Origin: Varanus komodoensis
Lineage: Eukaryota; Chordata; Lepidosauria; Squamata; Varanidae
Assembly: GCF_004798865.1 (NCBI RefSeq)
Contig: NW_025335410.1
Span: 10,495-74,494 of the forward strand
Reading direction: 5' to 3'
DNA length: 64,000 bases
The notes below the pieces were generated by a model. It saw only the letters and a list, made by a program, of their open reading frames with translations, had not been told where the DNA came from and did not search any database. Of the stretch, positions 23,199-37,500 are shown piece after piece; positions within the stretch are counted from its first letter, which is position 1, and every line of letters begins with the position of its first letter. A program made the position numbers and the translations under genes.

Positions 23199-24749
23199 TG
23201 AAAGAAAGACACAAATATATAATTGCAGAACTGTGATTTTGTTTCCTGTTTGACAAATAATTTCATTGTTATTACTTAGGTAATTTATGTAGCAAATGAA
23301 ATTCTAGCTAGTTTGACATGGCAGATATAAAATTTACAATGGAATGGTCAAATTTTTAAAATACTTTTTTCATGTTGATTGTGCAACAGGAAATGTGAAT
23401 CCACACATTTTCATCAGTGTATCTGATGTACAATATCATTTTCTATGGCAGTCCAAAAATAGTCTCACCTTGTACTAATCTGTTCATTGAATAAGTAGAT
23501 ATTGCCAGAATAACTGTTTGCTTGGAAAATAAGAATATCAAGCATTTGTTTGGTATATAAGGTATACCAGCCTTGCTCCTCCAACAGTCCTGATCCATTC
23601 ATTGCCCAGAAAGAAGTGCATTAAAGAGAACCATTAAAGTTTGACATGTGTTCTCTTCATTAGGTGTTCCTTGTTGTTAAGCTCAGGCCTCAACAATATA
23701 ATATAGCATTTTGGGAAAAAGATGCAACCCAGTAATCCACCACTTGAGGCCAAGATGGAGAAGATCTCCACAGCCACCATATATTTGCCCTTGGTGCTCA
23801 GGTAGGCTGGAACAAAAGTCAGCCAAACAGTACAAAAGACCAGCATGCTGAAGGTGATGAATTTGGCTTCATTGAAGCTATCAGGCAACTTCCTAGCAAG
23901 GAAAGCCACAGTGAAGCTGATGATGGCCAGAAGTCCCAAGTAGCCCAGGACACAGTAAAATATGATGAGAGATCCTTCATTGCATTGTGCTACAATCTCT
24001 CCAGGGACTGAGTACATGTCCAAATCTGGGAATGGAGCAGAGGTCCCAAGCCAGATGGCACAAAGCAGAGCTTGGATGAGGGAGCAAGAAAGAACAATGG
24101 AGTTGGCCAGTCCTTTCCCCACCCACTTCCTCATATTGGAGCCTGGTTTGGTGGCCATGAAAGCAACCACCACAGTGATCGTTTTGGCCAGCACAGAAGA
24201 AATAGCAAAAGAGAAAATGACACCAAAAGCAGAATGCTGGAGGAAGCAGGTCACTTTCCCAGGTTGTCCAAGAAATAGCAAAGGGCACAAAAAGCAAAGC
24301 AAAAGAGAGATGAGGAGAATGTGGGTGAGGTCCTGGTTATTGGCTTTGACAATGCATGTATTTTTATGCTTTATAAAGACCGCTAACACCAAAGCTGCTG
24401 TCAGTGAGAAGGCAAAGGAAACAGAGGTGAAAGTGATCCCTAAAGGTTCTTTATATGAGAGAAAGGTTATAATTTTAGGGATGCACTGATTTTGGTCCTT
24501 GCTGGGATATTGGTCTTCTGGGCACTTGGAGCATTCATCCATATCTGGAGGAGAAAAAAAACAGGTCATTTCTGAATTTGAGACAGTTTTCATGACTGTG
24601 ATTTTTCATACCCCACCCTTTCTGTTTTCTGCCTATTGGCTCTAGGTTTGAATACGGCCTTCTGGGGAAAAAGCATTCCCCAGCTATGCTGCTGCTTATT
24701 ATTTTCAGCTTCCATGATAATTTATGTTGACTTCTGTATTATTATACTT

Positions 24750-24833
24750 AGTGAGTGGCCAAGTGAGAACTAGAACTCAGATCTTCCAGTTCCCAATCCG
24801 ACACTTTCAACATTACATTACACTGGCTCTCCA
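24750..24833 (-). mobile_element. tRNA-derived SINE, partial
   Basis: Ends CATTACACTGGCTCTC on the + strand, the reverse of the GAGAGCCAGTGTAATG head of the SINE at 10080-10345. It lies in intron 5 of V2R gene B. Confidence 0.6.
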
Positions 24834-25724
24834 AGAATTTTCTCTCTTAATTGCATTTAAAGCATTTTAAAAATGTGTATTTTTCAACAAGTCTTTAAAA
24901 ATATCCTCTCTTCTTCCTCTGCCTCTCTCTCAATCCCCTCTACCTGTATTTGTGGGGTGAGGAGCAGGAGACACTGTCATCTAATGTAAACACAGATTGC
25001 TGCTAAGTTTTTGTAACCTGAATCACAATACTTATGTTTTATGGTTTATGATGCTCATGGCACCCTGTATGCATTGTTATACTGTGCACTGTTCTAAGTG
25101 TGATATTCAGGGGATTTAACAACAGCATGCTGAAAACTAATGTGAGAAGGCAGCACACAGGGATGTCAGAAAAACTACAGTGCAATCTATAACTTAATGG
25201 CCTTGGAATCTCCAGTTGTGCTACATACACTGAATACAAAATATGTGAAAAGGAAGACCATGCTTCTGACCAACTGTGAAAATTAAAGCAGCTAGTTTTG
25301 CAATGTGACCTTTCCCAATTCTGTCTGGTTTGCATGTGCACTTATGCCAAAAAGACTCACCTGCAAATAAACCATAAACCTCAAAAAGTGTCATATTGGA
25401 AGTGATGTATTTCCTCTGATCACTAGCTTAATACACTCAATATTGATATTAATTAATATCAGCACTACCTTGATAAGATGTTTATTTATTTGTTTGTGTG
25501 AAAGTGTCAATGTACCTCTTTGTTACCTGTGTTATCCACACATGGAAGAATATGTGAAGCACAATATTACCTACCCTTTTTGTTTGAAATCTTCCCCTCT
25601 GGGCACAGAATGCACTCATAGCAGCAAAATTTCTTCCCTTCCTTCTTTCTCTTCCAATAACCAGGTTGGCAGGCATCATGACACATGGAAAGTGGCAGCA
25701 CCTATCCATAAACTTGTAAGGAGC

Positions 25725-26068
25725 TTAAAAGGTAAAGGTAAAGTTTTCCCCTTGATGTTACATCCAGTCATGTCTGACTCTAGGGGGTGGTGCTCATCTC
25801 TGTTTCCTAGCCAGCGTTTGTCTGCAGACAGTCTCTGTGGTCATGCAGCCAGCATGACTAAAGACCAAAGTGCATGGAACAGTGTTACCTTCCCACCAAA
25901 GTGGTACTTTTTTATCTACTTGCATTTGCATGCTTTCTAACTGCAATGTTGGCAGAAGCTGGGACAAAGCAACAGGATCCCACCCCATTGTACAGATTCG
26001 AACCAGCGACCTTTCAATCAACCAGACCAGCAGCACATTGGTTTAACCCACTGCGCCACCTGCATCCC
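25725..26068 (-). mobile_element. Sauria-type SINE
   Basis: On the - strand the head at 26068 is tRNA-like (GGTGGCGCAGTGGGTTAAAC with a GGTTCGAATC B-box region). The tail near 25725-25790 (AGAGTCAGACATGACTGG) is like the 3' end of BovB LINEs. That combination defines Sauria SINEs, known from squamates. Confidence 0.8.
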
Positions 26069-26114
26069 TGTGAGGAGTTTAGGAAGGAAGAAATTCATTG
26101 TGGTTGAGAGTGCA

Positions 26115-26300
26115 GGATTGGAACTCAGGGGATTGGAGTTCTAGTACCATGGAGCCAAATGGGTGACTCTGGGCCAGTCACAGACTCATGGGGTTATTGC
26201 TGTGGAGATAAGATTAAGAGCAAGAGGAGGAGAATGATGTAAGCCACTTTGAGTTTGTTGCAAGAAAAGAGGTGGGATATAAATCTAATAAATAAATAAA
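26115..26300 (+). mobile_element. tRNA-derived SINE, partial
   Basis: Carries GACTCTGGGCCAGTCACAGA and the GATGTAAGCCACTTTGAG...GGGATATAAAT body, ending in (TAAA)n. Same family as 10080-10345. Confidence 0.7.
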
Positions 26301-29149
26301 TATTGTTCTTATCACTCTTGATGGTGGTAATGGTGAATTAATCTACAAAGGAACACATGTTCAATTAATATGGCAGAACATATAGCACGGATGAGTACTT
26401 TCCTAATTAAATGCATGAGAAACTTTACCAAATTTGCAGTTCCTTTTCAAATGTCTTCAGCAACATTTATTCTAGATTCATTTCTAGTCTTATGAATCTG
26501 ATAAAGAGCTCTGGCCACTAAACTCCACTTCACCAGTCCCAGCATCCATACCTGGTTAAAGCTCTTGGGCCACTCAATTATATCTTCATTAATAATTAGC
26601 CCTTTTCTTTCAAAAACTTTGGGAACCACATATCCAATTTTTACTCTATGGAATGAAATATTTGGAAATATGACTATATTCATTAGATCAAATCCATCAA
26701 CAATTTCTCTGCCATCATTAAAAGACACAGTTTCTCCAGCAGAGTTGTTAAATGAAATGCCTTGAAGAAATGAATGAACCTAGTTCACAGGAAAAGAAAG
26801 AAAGACTAGAAAAGCACAACATATTGAAGCCTTTAAGTCAACCCTTCTAGACAAGTTGCCTTGTTGATACTTTCTTGGGACTTTGCATGTACGAAATAGA
26901 CTTTGGAAATGTAACCAAGTACCTTTTTCAGCCATTAAATATAGGAAAGTAATGTGACCCCCAACATTTTCCCAGTGAATAATGTGTACATCATTTCATT
27001 GCTGCATTACACTGATAGCTGCTATTTCATCTTATATTTATGTCAGTGAAGCCATTCTGGAAGCATTACCTGCCAAGGCTGAAACTCTGCAAGTCTTCTC
27101 CTTCCCACCACTGCTCCCTGTTTGGATATAGGCATGTCCATGGCGTGCAAAGCATGGGCAACAGCATAGACAGCATTATAGATACTGTAGCTGTGCCCAG
27201 TAAAATGCCTTTCAAAAACAGCTGATGGAAGGCTTTCCAGTCTCTCCTCCCCAGTGCAAATTTTACCATCTTGTTTTGTTAGATCTGGACTTGGAAATAA
27301 GCAGTCAAAGGCTTGCTCCCAGAACTCTTTGAGGAAACCATCTCCTTGTGCCCAGTAAGGTTTTACATTCTGGAGATATGTCTGGAATCCGAAATGTTTA
27401 TTAGCATGAATTGTGAAGGAAATGGTGCCATGGAACATTTCTAAATTTTCATGTGTTATGAAGCGTGTGACTGAAAAATCAATCTGGGCTGTCGCAATCC
27501 ACACCTTTCCAACATATTCCTTACGTACTGGATCTGCTAAAGCCACCAGTGTGCTCAGCCAGATCATGGTCAGAGATTCACCATAAATGACACAAGCTTT
27601 GGCATTCCGGTCCATGAAATGGAGATAAATATTTGATGTCATAACACTCAGTTCAGCAAAAGTAAGCAAGAAACTTTGGTTTGGGATTCTTCCTGTGAAG
27701 GCTGAACAGATGCCTTTCTGGGAAAATAAAAGCTCCATGACCTTCAAGAAATGTTCTCCACTTTCATTATCCATCACATAAAGTCCAACCCATGTCCATC
27801 CAAATTGTTGAAGCAAATCTACAATCCCAGAATACAAAAGAGCTTCATTTGGGACCATGGAGTAAAAGGAAGGGCTGAGTGTCTTATCATGTTCTTTTGA
27901 GGCAAGTGATCCATAGGTAAGCTAAAAGGAAATGTGCATTTGTTTTAGAGATGGGTTAAGAATACCCAAATTCATACGGACACTGTGTATGTGAATACAT
28001 TCAGTGAAGTCAAGATTAATTGTGGTTGTATTCAGGGCATTTCTGGGTGAAGTAACAAAATGATCAGAGATATATTTTAAACAAAACTGACTTCTCTGCA
28101 CTACTTTGACATCCAGATGGTCTGAAGTCAGTGACCAGTTCTTCAATTCCAGTCAATCTCCCCTTTCCCTCATTTTGATTCACCAAATCACACATAGAAT
28201 TACAAAAATGAATAAGTGAATATCCATTCACAAATCTTACCTGTGGGATCTTGTAAAGATGTAAGATGTCTGCCATACGGAAGGAAATATCAGAACCCAT
28301 TCCTCCAATAACAGCTATTGGATTTTTCTGGCTACCACATTCATAGTTGGGGGGCAAATCTGTGTGAATTGAAAAGCAGACCCAGAGTGGTACAATAGGT
28401 CATCTTCACATCATTGTAGCTATCAAAGATGTGGAACCCAAGTGTGATGTTTGGCAAGATATTGGGGTTCTTGTTGACCTCATCAACAGCAAATGCCAAG
28501 GCCAGGGTGTGCTGGTAGAACTTGGTCACCATGCTGTGAATAGAGTTAAGCTGTCAGTCATAAACTCTACAACGCTTGTCATTATGGATGATTCAGGATT
28601 TCAGTCTTTGTAAAATCCAATATTTGTTTGTTTGGTTTTTGTTTATACATGTATTTATAAGCCACCTATAACTGCCGAGGCCTTCCTAGGCAGCTTATAG
28701 TACATTGAACAATAGATGTTTCTGCAAAAAAAGGCAGATCTCATACAGATATGAATCTCAACAGGCACTGGAATTGAGAAAGCATCAATGTGTTCAAGTT
28801 TTCTTGATTCACCCAAATTTATTGAGAATTCTGCTATAAGTGTGTTGGTTTCCAAGGATGCAGGGAAAGGTGAAATAATTGCTTACATTGGAAGATCAAA
28901 GCCTAGGTCCTGAGAAGGGTTGTTCTTGAAAGGAACTTCTGGAAAAAGACACAAGATTTGAGAAACCATCCCTCCAATGAGGAGTTCTCCAGCCTCATAC
29001 CATTTGTGAAGAACAGGGAGGGGTCTGGATGGAAGGCAGCTGTTGGCTTCTCTCTTGCACTGCATATGGGGCAATAGACACACCAATTCCAATAGGAAGA
29101 CTATCAGCAGACAGAGATTCTCTTTAGATGCTAATGTTAGAAAGCCCAT

Positions 29150-31549
29150 TCCATCTGAGGCCTTGTCTCTGGCAGCAGGTCACTTTAAACAAGCCATGCT
29201 CCAGGGCAGCTTACTCCACCACCATCAGTGGTCAATAAAAGGGCATCAAGCCTGGCTTTAATGCCAACAAATGTAGGAAAAGCATGTCCTGAGTGACAAC
29301 AAACAACATCAAAATAATGGGAAGCCAAGATGATACTGTATAAATGATGGAGGACTCACCCTCCACTTCTGCTCATGAAACCCATCTGTGAATGATAGAA
29401 GTGGAAGGAGCTCAGACTGTTGCCAACTGGCTTTTTTTGTCTCTCCTCTGGAAAGCTGCCAGTGCTTTGCCAAGGAGGCTTGATGATGGTGATCCAAATA
29501 ATTACAGCGGGGAGAATTATGTCTGCTGCGATGTTTGGTCTCCAGGGGCATCAAAGATAGCCAACGAAGCTGCTTCTTTTCCTGCTGTTCATTAGCCAGA
29601 GAGTAAGGAGAAGAAAAATTCCTGTGGCCACAGTGAACAAATACCAACAGGTGATGCAGACTGCAAAACAGGTTTGCACACCTCATGGCCCTCAGCATCT
29701 TCTAGTGTAGGCCATAGAACTTTACAGCACCAGACTAGGGCATGAGTGTTCATCTAGATCTTTAAAGCTTCCCCTCCTCCGCCACCTCCTCCCCTTCCTC
29801 CTGGTATTTGGAGGAGGGAATTAAAACTATCCACTATTTTAGTCCTTTTGGTGTAGTTTTAATTCTTGTAGCTGATTTTAATTTTTGCAATTGCTTTACA
29901 ATTTATGCTGAGTTGGTCAGACCATTGGTGCTTTATATGTATGGATTGCTAGTGTTTTTCTTGTGATGTGATTATATTATGTTCTTGTTATGCTTTCAAA
30001 TATCCTGTCCCACACCCAGAAAAAATTACTTTAGGAGGTGTTTAATAAAACCAATCGATCAATGAAAAGGTAAACTCATGAAGAGGTTTCCTTTGAACTT
30101 GTGCAAAGTGCATAAAAGCTGATTACAGCTCTTCCGTCATCATGGATTAAAGCAAGAGGACAACTATGGAATGTATTAGCTCTTGACAGTTTCCAGGCAC
30201 CAACTTTGCTGGGTTTTAGGCACCTGGCAAAAACCTTCCTTTCTCAGTGCACCTATTGTGCTACTGCACCATTTATGTGAGGGGTCTTCAAAAAGATTCC
30301 TCCCTTTTATATTTTTATAAACATGTTTTATATATAAGTTGGTATGATGCTGGGAAAAATGCATCACAAAGGAAGGTTACTATGTAGAAAAGTGATATAT
30401 TTTGTTTTTGATTTCTTAATAAATAGAGCTTTCAAAAGTACGGAAACTTTTTAAAGAGCCCTCTTATTATTACATTATATTATATTTATTTTTATTAATT
30501 ATGTATATTATGATTTTATCTTATTTTATTAAGATACTTTAAATTGCATTCATTTCATCCAATGATATTTTTTAGTATTTTTTTATTGTAATGGCTGCCC
30601 AGAGAGCATGGTGCTAATGAGCAGCTTTCAAACAAATTCAATAAATTAATGAATAAGAAATAATTAAGAAACTCTAGTGCTGCCAGGGTTCCTCCTGTCT
30701 TGGTGGGACCAGTGTCCTCCTCTCCTTGCTCCCTTCCCCTTCCCCTGAGATCACTTTTGTAGCCTCAGAATGCCAGCCATCTCAGTTCTTTTTCCACTGG
30801 ATATGAGAGGAAGGAGGGTTCCTCACACAGAGATTCCCAGTTCTGCTATCAAAGTGAGAAATGGCACTCAGAACACTTCCAAGTGCCTCTAAGATGCTGT
30901 CTAAGGGGCACAGGATCATTCTGCTAATGATGCTCACTTGAAGGTGATGATTTTATCAGTTGGTTTGCAAACAGCCTTGGAAGGCTGAAACATTGTGAGA
31001 GCCTTAGCTAAGGCTTTCAGTGCATGTGCTTCAGCAGAAAACCAGGTTTGATGCTGTGCAAGAAAGTCCCCCAGTTGATTTTAAAATATATGAAATAAGA
31101 GGAGATGGATTCAAACACCTGATACACAGGAGTAGACTGAGTAGCAGCAGTGATGGTTTTATCTGCCTCCCACCTCAGAGGAAATTTACATGCATCTCTC
31201 TCTTGTTCTCTCTCAAAGTTGAACTGAGACTAAATTCTTACCCACCATGTAGGGAATTTAGATGAAGGAATTTTAAATTGCTGTATTGTTGATTATATTG
31301 CTTTAAAATTATGTATACCATCTTGAGATTTTTTAATGAATAATATATAACAATGTTGAGTAAATTTATTTATTTACCCTATGAATAAAGAAATAAAATA
31401 TATTGGTTCTACATTCTGATGAAATAGGAGCAGAAAAGGATTGGAGTGATTGCAATGTAGCATAACCGAAATCCTAGAGTAGGACCACGCCATTCTCTTG
31501 ATGCCAAAAATACTGTGGAAGAAATGCCGAAAGAGAGAAGTTGCATTCC
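29150..31549. other. Intergenic interval between V2R genes B and C
   Basis: No gene supported. An L2-like tail sits at about 30585-30660 (GGCTGCCCAGAGAGC then AATAAATTAATGAATAA). The rest is AT-rich, with scattered short frames that match nothing I know. Confidence 0.55.
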
Positions 31550-34500
31550 TTAATTTGTTCTTCTTATTAGATGCTCTCTGATGTTCAGCTCAGGCCTCAG
31601 CAAAATAATGTAGCATTTGGGGGAAAATATACAAACCAGTAACCCTGCACTAGAGGCCAAAATAGAGAAGATCTCAACAGCTACCATGTATTTCCCCTTA
31701 GTGCTCAGGTAGGTTGGAACAAAACACAACCAAACACTGCAAAACATCAGCATGCTGAAGGTGATGAACTTGGCTTCATTAAAGCTGTCTGGCAACTTCC
31801 TGGCTAGGAAAGCCACTGTGATGCTGATAAGGGACTGAAGTCCCAAATAGCCCAGGACAAAATAGAACATGATGACAGAACCTTCATTGCATTCCTCAAC
31901 AATTTCTCCAATCTGTGATTGCATGTCACAATCTGGAAATGGGGGAGTGGTTGCCAGCCACACAGCACAAATGCCGGCTTGAATGAGGGAGCAAGAAACA
32001 ATAACGGAGTTGGCCAGGCTTTTCCCCACCCACTTCCTCATATTGGACCCTGGTTTTGTGGCCATGAAAGCCACCACCACAGTCATGGTTTTGGCCAACA
32101 CAGAAGAAACAGCCAATGAGAAGATGATGCCAAATGTCGGTTGCCGGAGAAGGCAGGTCACTTTCCCAGGTTGTCCAAGGAACAGCAAAGAAGAGAGGAA
32201 GCAGAGAAGAAGAGAGATGAGAAGACTGTAGGTGAGGTCCCGATTGTTGGCTTTGACTAGGGGAGTATCTTTGTGCTTAATAAATGTTCCAAGCACCATG
32301 GCTGTGATAAAGGAAAAAGAGATTGTAACTGAAGCTAAACTGATCCCTAAAGGTTCTTCATAGGTCAGGAAGCTTATTGTCTTAGAAATGCACTGATCTC
32401 TGTTTTTGCTTGGATATTGATCTTCTGGGCATTGGAAGCAGTAGTCCACATCTGAAATGTGAAATAAGATAGAACAATAACAGTATGGAATCATATTTCA
32501 CTGTCTGTCCTTTCTTGGAAAGGAGACCAGTGCTTGTCAGTTTCCACATTGCTATTACCTTCATAAAAGTAGTGACTGAAACAGGAGATGGTGGGTATTT
32601 CAATTGGGGATGTAGGAGCTTTAAGACCTAAATTAAGAAGCTGCATGTGGCTCAGGGGGCAGAGAAAATACACCCCTAAAGCAAATGAACAAAATCCTTT
32701 TTACTTTGTTTCTCCTAGAGCTGATTTGAAACTAACTTACTTTCTCATCCCCTTTATCAGGCTTCAGAGTTGGAGACAAGGAGGACACCAAATTTCAATA
32801 TGATTCAAGCCCAGAACAGTCCATCCAATGGATTCATATTGCAGATACATGAGTTCTGGTGCATATAAGAAATCTAAAGACTGCTACACAAACATACATT
32901 CTTCCAGCTTCCACCCAGAATTCCATCAAAATCCAGTATCTACAGCCAAGCCTGCAGTACAACAGCACCTGTTCAAAGCCATCAGATTCACAACTTATAT
33001 CAGGCATTTCTCAAACTTTGATGCCCGCCTAAAGAGCAAATAATCAGATCAACAGGGCCAAACATATGTTTTTGATGGGACAGTCTGAGAAGAAAAACAG
33101 CAGTACATCTATAGTTTCCAGGAAAGCACCTCAATTGTACCTTCTCTGGTCTACAGCCCATCCTGAAGTCTCTTTCTTAAATAGGCCTTGGATGGTAGGC
33201 CAATACTTGCTTACCACCAAAGCTTTAAAGAAGGAGCAGTGCAAAAGTTCACAATGGAGATGCAGGCAGAAGAATCAGATCCTTGGACAGATCCAGGTGC
33301 CAACTTTGCCTCCATGTCTCCTCTATCAAAACTGAAACAAAAATGCAGCCTTCCATCCATAATATCAGAGGTTCAAAATAGGTTGCTTTTCTCTGGCCTA
33401 TGTGAGATAGGCCATGATTTGCTAGAAATACCATGCTGTGTTCCATATATGACAAATAGGTCAGTGTCTATGCAAAGAAATAAATGGAGAAAGATTGGAC
33501 ATCCAGAACAGTATTGTTCAGAAAACAGTGGGGGACCATTAAAGCCCCCAAGGACACCCTGTGAATGAACTTCACTTGACCATTCTTGAACAAAGGCGTT
33601 TGTCAAGAGATTTAACTCTACTTCCTGTGATCTGAAATAAGCACAGGGATGACATTTGTTCTTGTCTTGTTTTTAAACTGCACATTAGTGTATTGAGTCA
33701 TCAATAACATGCAATAATGTGTCTTCTCACCGCCCCAAAATTTTTATGAATGGCAACTGGTAGAGTAATTACTGCCTGTGCTTTTGTTGTTGGCATTCTT
33801 GTCTGTATTTTTGATGATGCTGTTTTTGCAAATAAATATGTTCCTATAACAGAGTTTGCACAGTTCGTTTCACCTAACTACTTTCCGTAAAAGTGTTAAG
33901 TTTATTATAGAAACATAGAAACATAGAAACAGAGCGAGTCAGAAGGGGCCTCCCAGGCCATCTAGTCTGACCTCCGGCACCAGCCGGCTCCGCTCATGAC
34001 ATGCCCACCATGTGGATGTCCAACCTATCCTTGAACACCCGCACCGATGGGGCCTCAATGACCTCTCGTGGAAGCCCATTCCACACCCTTGGGGTCCTGA
34101 CTGTCAGGAAGTGCTTCCTGGCATCCAAACAGAACCTTGGATCCCTGAGCTTTGCTGCATTGGAGTGTGTCCTGCCTTCCTCTGCAGGGGAGAACAGGTC
34201 TCTACCCATCTCCATGTGTCATCCCCTCACATACCTGTATGTCGCCAACATATCCCCTCTGAGTCTCCTCTTCTCCAGGCTGAAGAGACCCAGTTCCCTC
34301 AGTCTCGCCTCATATGGCATCCCCTGCAAACCGGTCACCAACCTTGTGGCCCTACGCTGCACTGACTCCAACCTGGCTATATCCGTTCTGTAATGAGGGG
34401 CTGAAAATTATGTCGGTAGTTTGGATGTTCTGAACCTGGTTCTTGGACTTTTAAGTCCTGGGGACCGTTAGAAGGCACCTCCCCTGAAAGACTCTTCAAA

Positions 34501-37500
34501 ATTGTATTTGGCTTTTGGGCTGAAAGCAGTTTTCCACCTCTGGTATATATGTAGATGCATCAGTTTATTTCTTTTTTAATCACCTGATGGCTTCAGATAG
34601 ACATGTAGACCAATCTCATTGGATATTACTGTGTTTGAAATGACTTGCTTCTGTTGATTCCTCATGAGAAACATGATAACTTTATTTTACCCTTTTTGCA
34701 TAATGATACAATTCCTATGTGGTGATTTCTATTAATTTAGTGCACTGTGATATTTGATGCATATTAACTCCTACCTTTCTGGTATGAAATCTTCCCTTCT
34801 GGGCATGGATCACAATCATAGCAACAAAATTTCTCCCCCTCCTTCTTTTTCTTCTGATACCCCACATGGCAGGAATTACTACACAGAGAAAAAGGAAGGA
34901 CCTACCCATAAAGGTGAAAAGAATGTAGGACAGGGAAAATCAGACATGGTTATTGTTCAACAAGTGATCCACAAAGAAGCAAGTGCTCCATTTACATGAA
35001 GGAACATGTATGGCGCACCCGATAATCTACAGGTTCTTTCCTCAAACTGGAGGACAATAGATTGTTGGGTGAAGCAAATGTGAGGCTCATATTTCATATC
35101 ATAAAACAGTAGTGGGGAACATCTGGAGGTCAAGGGATAAATTTTTACTCTGTACATGCTGACATAAAGCAAACCATCAATGGTTTCCCCAGCAAAATCT
35201 GGATTCATGACGCAACAGAAGCTGAAAACAGCCAGATGTAACTTTGTGGAAAGGCACATTGTACTGACGAAAGTAATGGGAAAATCAAATTTGCTTTGAC
35301 ATCACTGCTTTCACTCCAACAGATGTCGAAACTGCAGTGACAGTGGAGGGGAAATAGTAGGGTTTGCAATGAAGGCAGGGTTGGGGGGCTCCTTGTGGCC
35401 TAAAGTTTGGCTGACGCTTGCCAGAGATGCACAGCTAAACAGTTGCTGGCTTATTGTGCAGATCTGAACCACCCCCATCATCTGGTTTTCTCCTAATCCC
35501 ACAACAGTTTAATTGAGGTCTCTTTAATATTCTACATGAATCCCTTATACAGAAATAATTGAACTGAATTCACTCGCAAAAAATGGAGGAATTGATCTCA
35601 GTGTCCCTTCCTAGATTGGGATTATGATACATTGCACTGACTGAAGTTAGTTAATTAATTGAATAAGAAAGCTTGATATTAGATTAGTTACTCAGCCATA
35701 GAGTCACTACTTAGAATCCATACCTGATTGAAACGTCTCTGCCAAGAAACCTTATCTTCATTGAGGACAAATTCGTCTCCTTCACTGGGATCCATTCTTC
35801 CCACTTTCACTTTAAGGAAGGAGTTGTTTGGGAATATGACCATCTTCATGATATCAAATCCAGCAACAATTTCCATTTTATCATTAAAATGTACATTTTC
35901 TCCAGCAGAATTATTAAATGAAATGCCTTGAAGAAACTGGTGGAGCTAGTAGGAAAAGGAAGGTTGGGGGGGCAGAATAAAAGCCTAACTCACAACAAAT
36001 AATGGAGACCTCACACCACAAACATGTTTCCCTGTGCTGCTACACCTTTATGCAGTTTTATCTAATAAATACCCAGCCCAAAAATGGAAGCATTATTGCA
36101 GTCACAAAATACTGAAAACGTGCAACTTATCCAGTCTCTTTTCTCAGCATTCCAAGGGCAAATTAAAACATGGTGTTAAGTGAGCATGATTACATATGAT
36201 GAACCTGGGTACCTCAAAGACTGTCAAAAAGAGGAAGGTCAAGATCCCTTCTTGCTGATGCCAGAGTGTAGGACACGGAATAATTTAAGTTGCGACAACC
36301 CAGATTCAGGCTGGACATCAAGAAAAGCTTCCTCACTGACAGAGCAATACGACAGTGGAACCAGCTGCCTAGCAGGGTGGTGGGCTCTCCCATGCTAGAA
36401 ACATTCAAAAAGAAACTGGACAGCCATCTGAGTGGGATGGTGTAACATGGTGTCCTGCAACAACAGGAAGTTGGACCTGATGGCCTTCATGGCCCCTTCC
36501 AACTCTACTATTCTATGATCCTATGGGTTTGTGTTCATTTTCTAGGTAGAAGCCATGTGGCTATACCTTTTCAGCCCTGTGGATCTGCTGAAGTCTTGTC
36601 CTGCCTTAGTTGTGGTGAGGACTTTATGACAGTGGACATTATTGTAGCTTGGGTTGCAGGGTTCTAATATAGGTCAGATGAGGAACATGTGACTCCACAG
36701 GTCAGGTTTGACATTGAAGGTGGATGGAAATAGGCCAGTAGTAAAGAAAGTTCCCACTAGTACTGGAAAGCACAGAAACTGTCTGTCTGTTCCTTTAAAC
36801 ATGAGCAGAGCAGGAATGAACCTTCTACAGAAGTTTGCCTTTCTTTAGGCTGGTTGCTTCTGCTGGAGGAATTGTCTCCTAAGGAGGACTGGTCTGTCTT
36901 CTCAACCTCAAGCTGTGACAACCTGGGGATGATTGCAGCATGTTAAATGTTACTCTGGCTGGAGTCTCATTGTCTGTGGACAATCACACAAGCTCCTCTG
37001 GATGCAAGGCAGAAAACCTCTTCAATATTTCAGGAAGTGGACCCTGCGGAGGTGGCGCACTTCTGATAGCTTCCCATGACTGAATCCTCTTTCTGAATGA
37101 TTAACTCTGAAGTCCCTTCATCAAAGGACAAGTTTTGGAGGTACTCTGAAGAAAAGAGTTCAGGGCCATGCATGTGAAGGTGTGGGGGTGGGGGGGCAGA
37201 TCAAGACCATGGGAGAAGATGAACCCTCTTTTTCTTCTCCTTCAAAGTTGGCATTGGAAAGAATCAACAATTACTGCCCCTGGAATTTAATAGCAAAACC
37301 AGCAGGACAATTTTCTATACAATCCTACATCCGTTTTACAATTCAAGAGTAGCGTCTGATGAAGCACCACTGACAGTATGAATGACACATCTAACAACTT
37401 CATCATGTAAGGTTTGCCTACAGGTGCCTCCTTCATGGGAGATTCAGGAGAAGCCAACAAGGAAAAGGGATGTCTTAGTGGTGACCCCCAGTTCATGAAT

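Larger units (their letters stand above)
23634..29149 (-). pseudogene. V2R gene B: six exons, one extra base in exon 2
   Basis: Vomeronasal type-2 receptor with exons 29149-28887 (signal, QC...PVLHKW), 28533-28241, 27921-27070, 26779-26552, 25701-25575 and 24544-23634. Splice sites are canonical and phases match. Exon 5 has the cysteine-rich linker ([17 protein letters not shown]) and exon 6 a complete seven-segment domain ending in PELNNKEHL. The only defect found is in exon 2: a run of six C (28349-28354 on the + strand read as G), where the other genes show five, shifts the frame after SHRFAP. The residual frame resumes at PNYECGSQ. Either a very young pseudogene or a homopolymer sequencing error; otherwise about 890 residues. 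Intron 4 holds a Sauria SINE near its donor side. Confidence 0.88.

Noticed and set aside
25985-26068. tRNA gene
   Set aside because: The tRNA-like A/B-box region is the head of a Sauria SINE, with the BovB-like tail attached, and does not fold as a full tRNA by eye.
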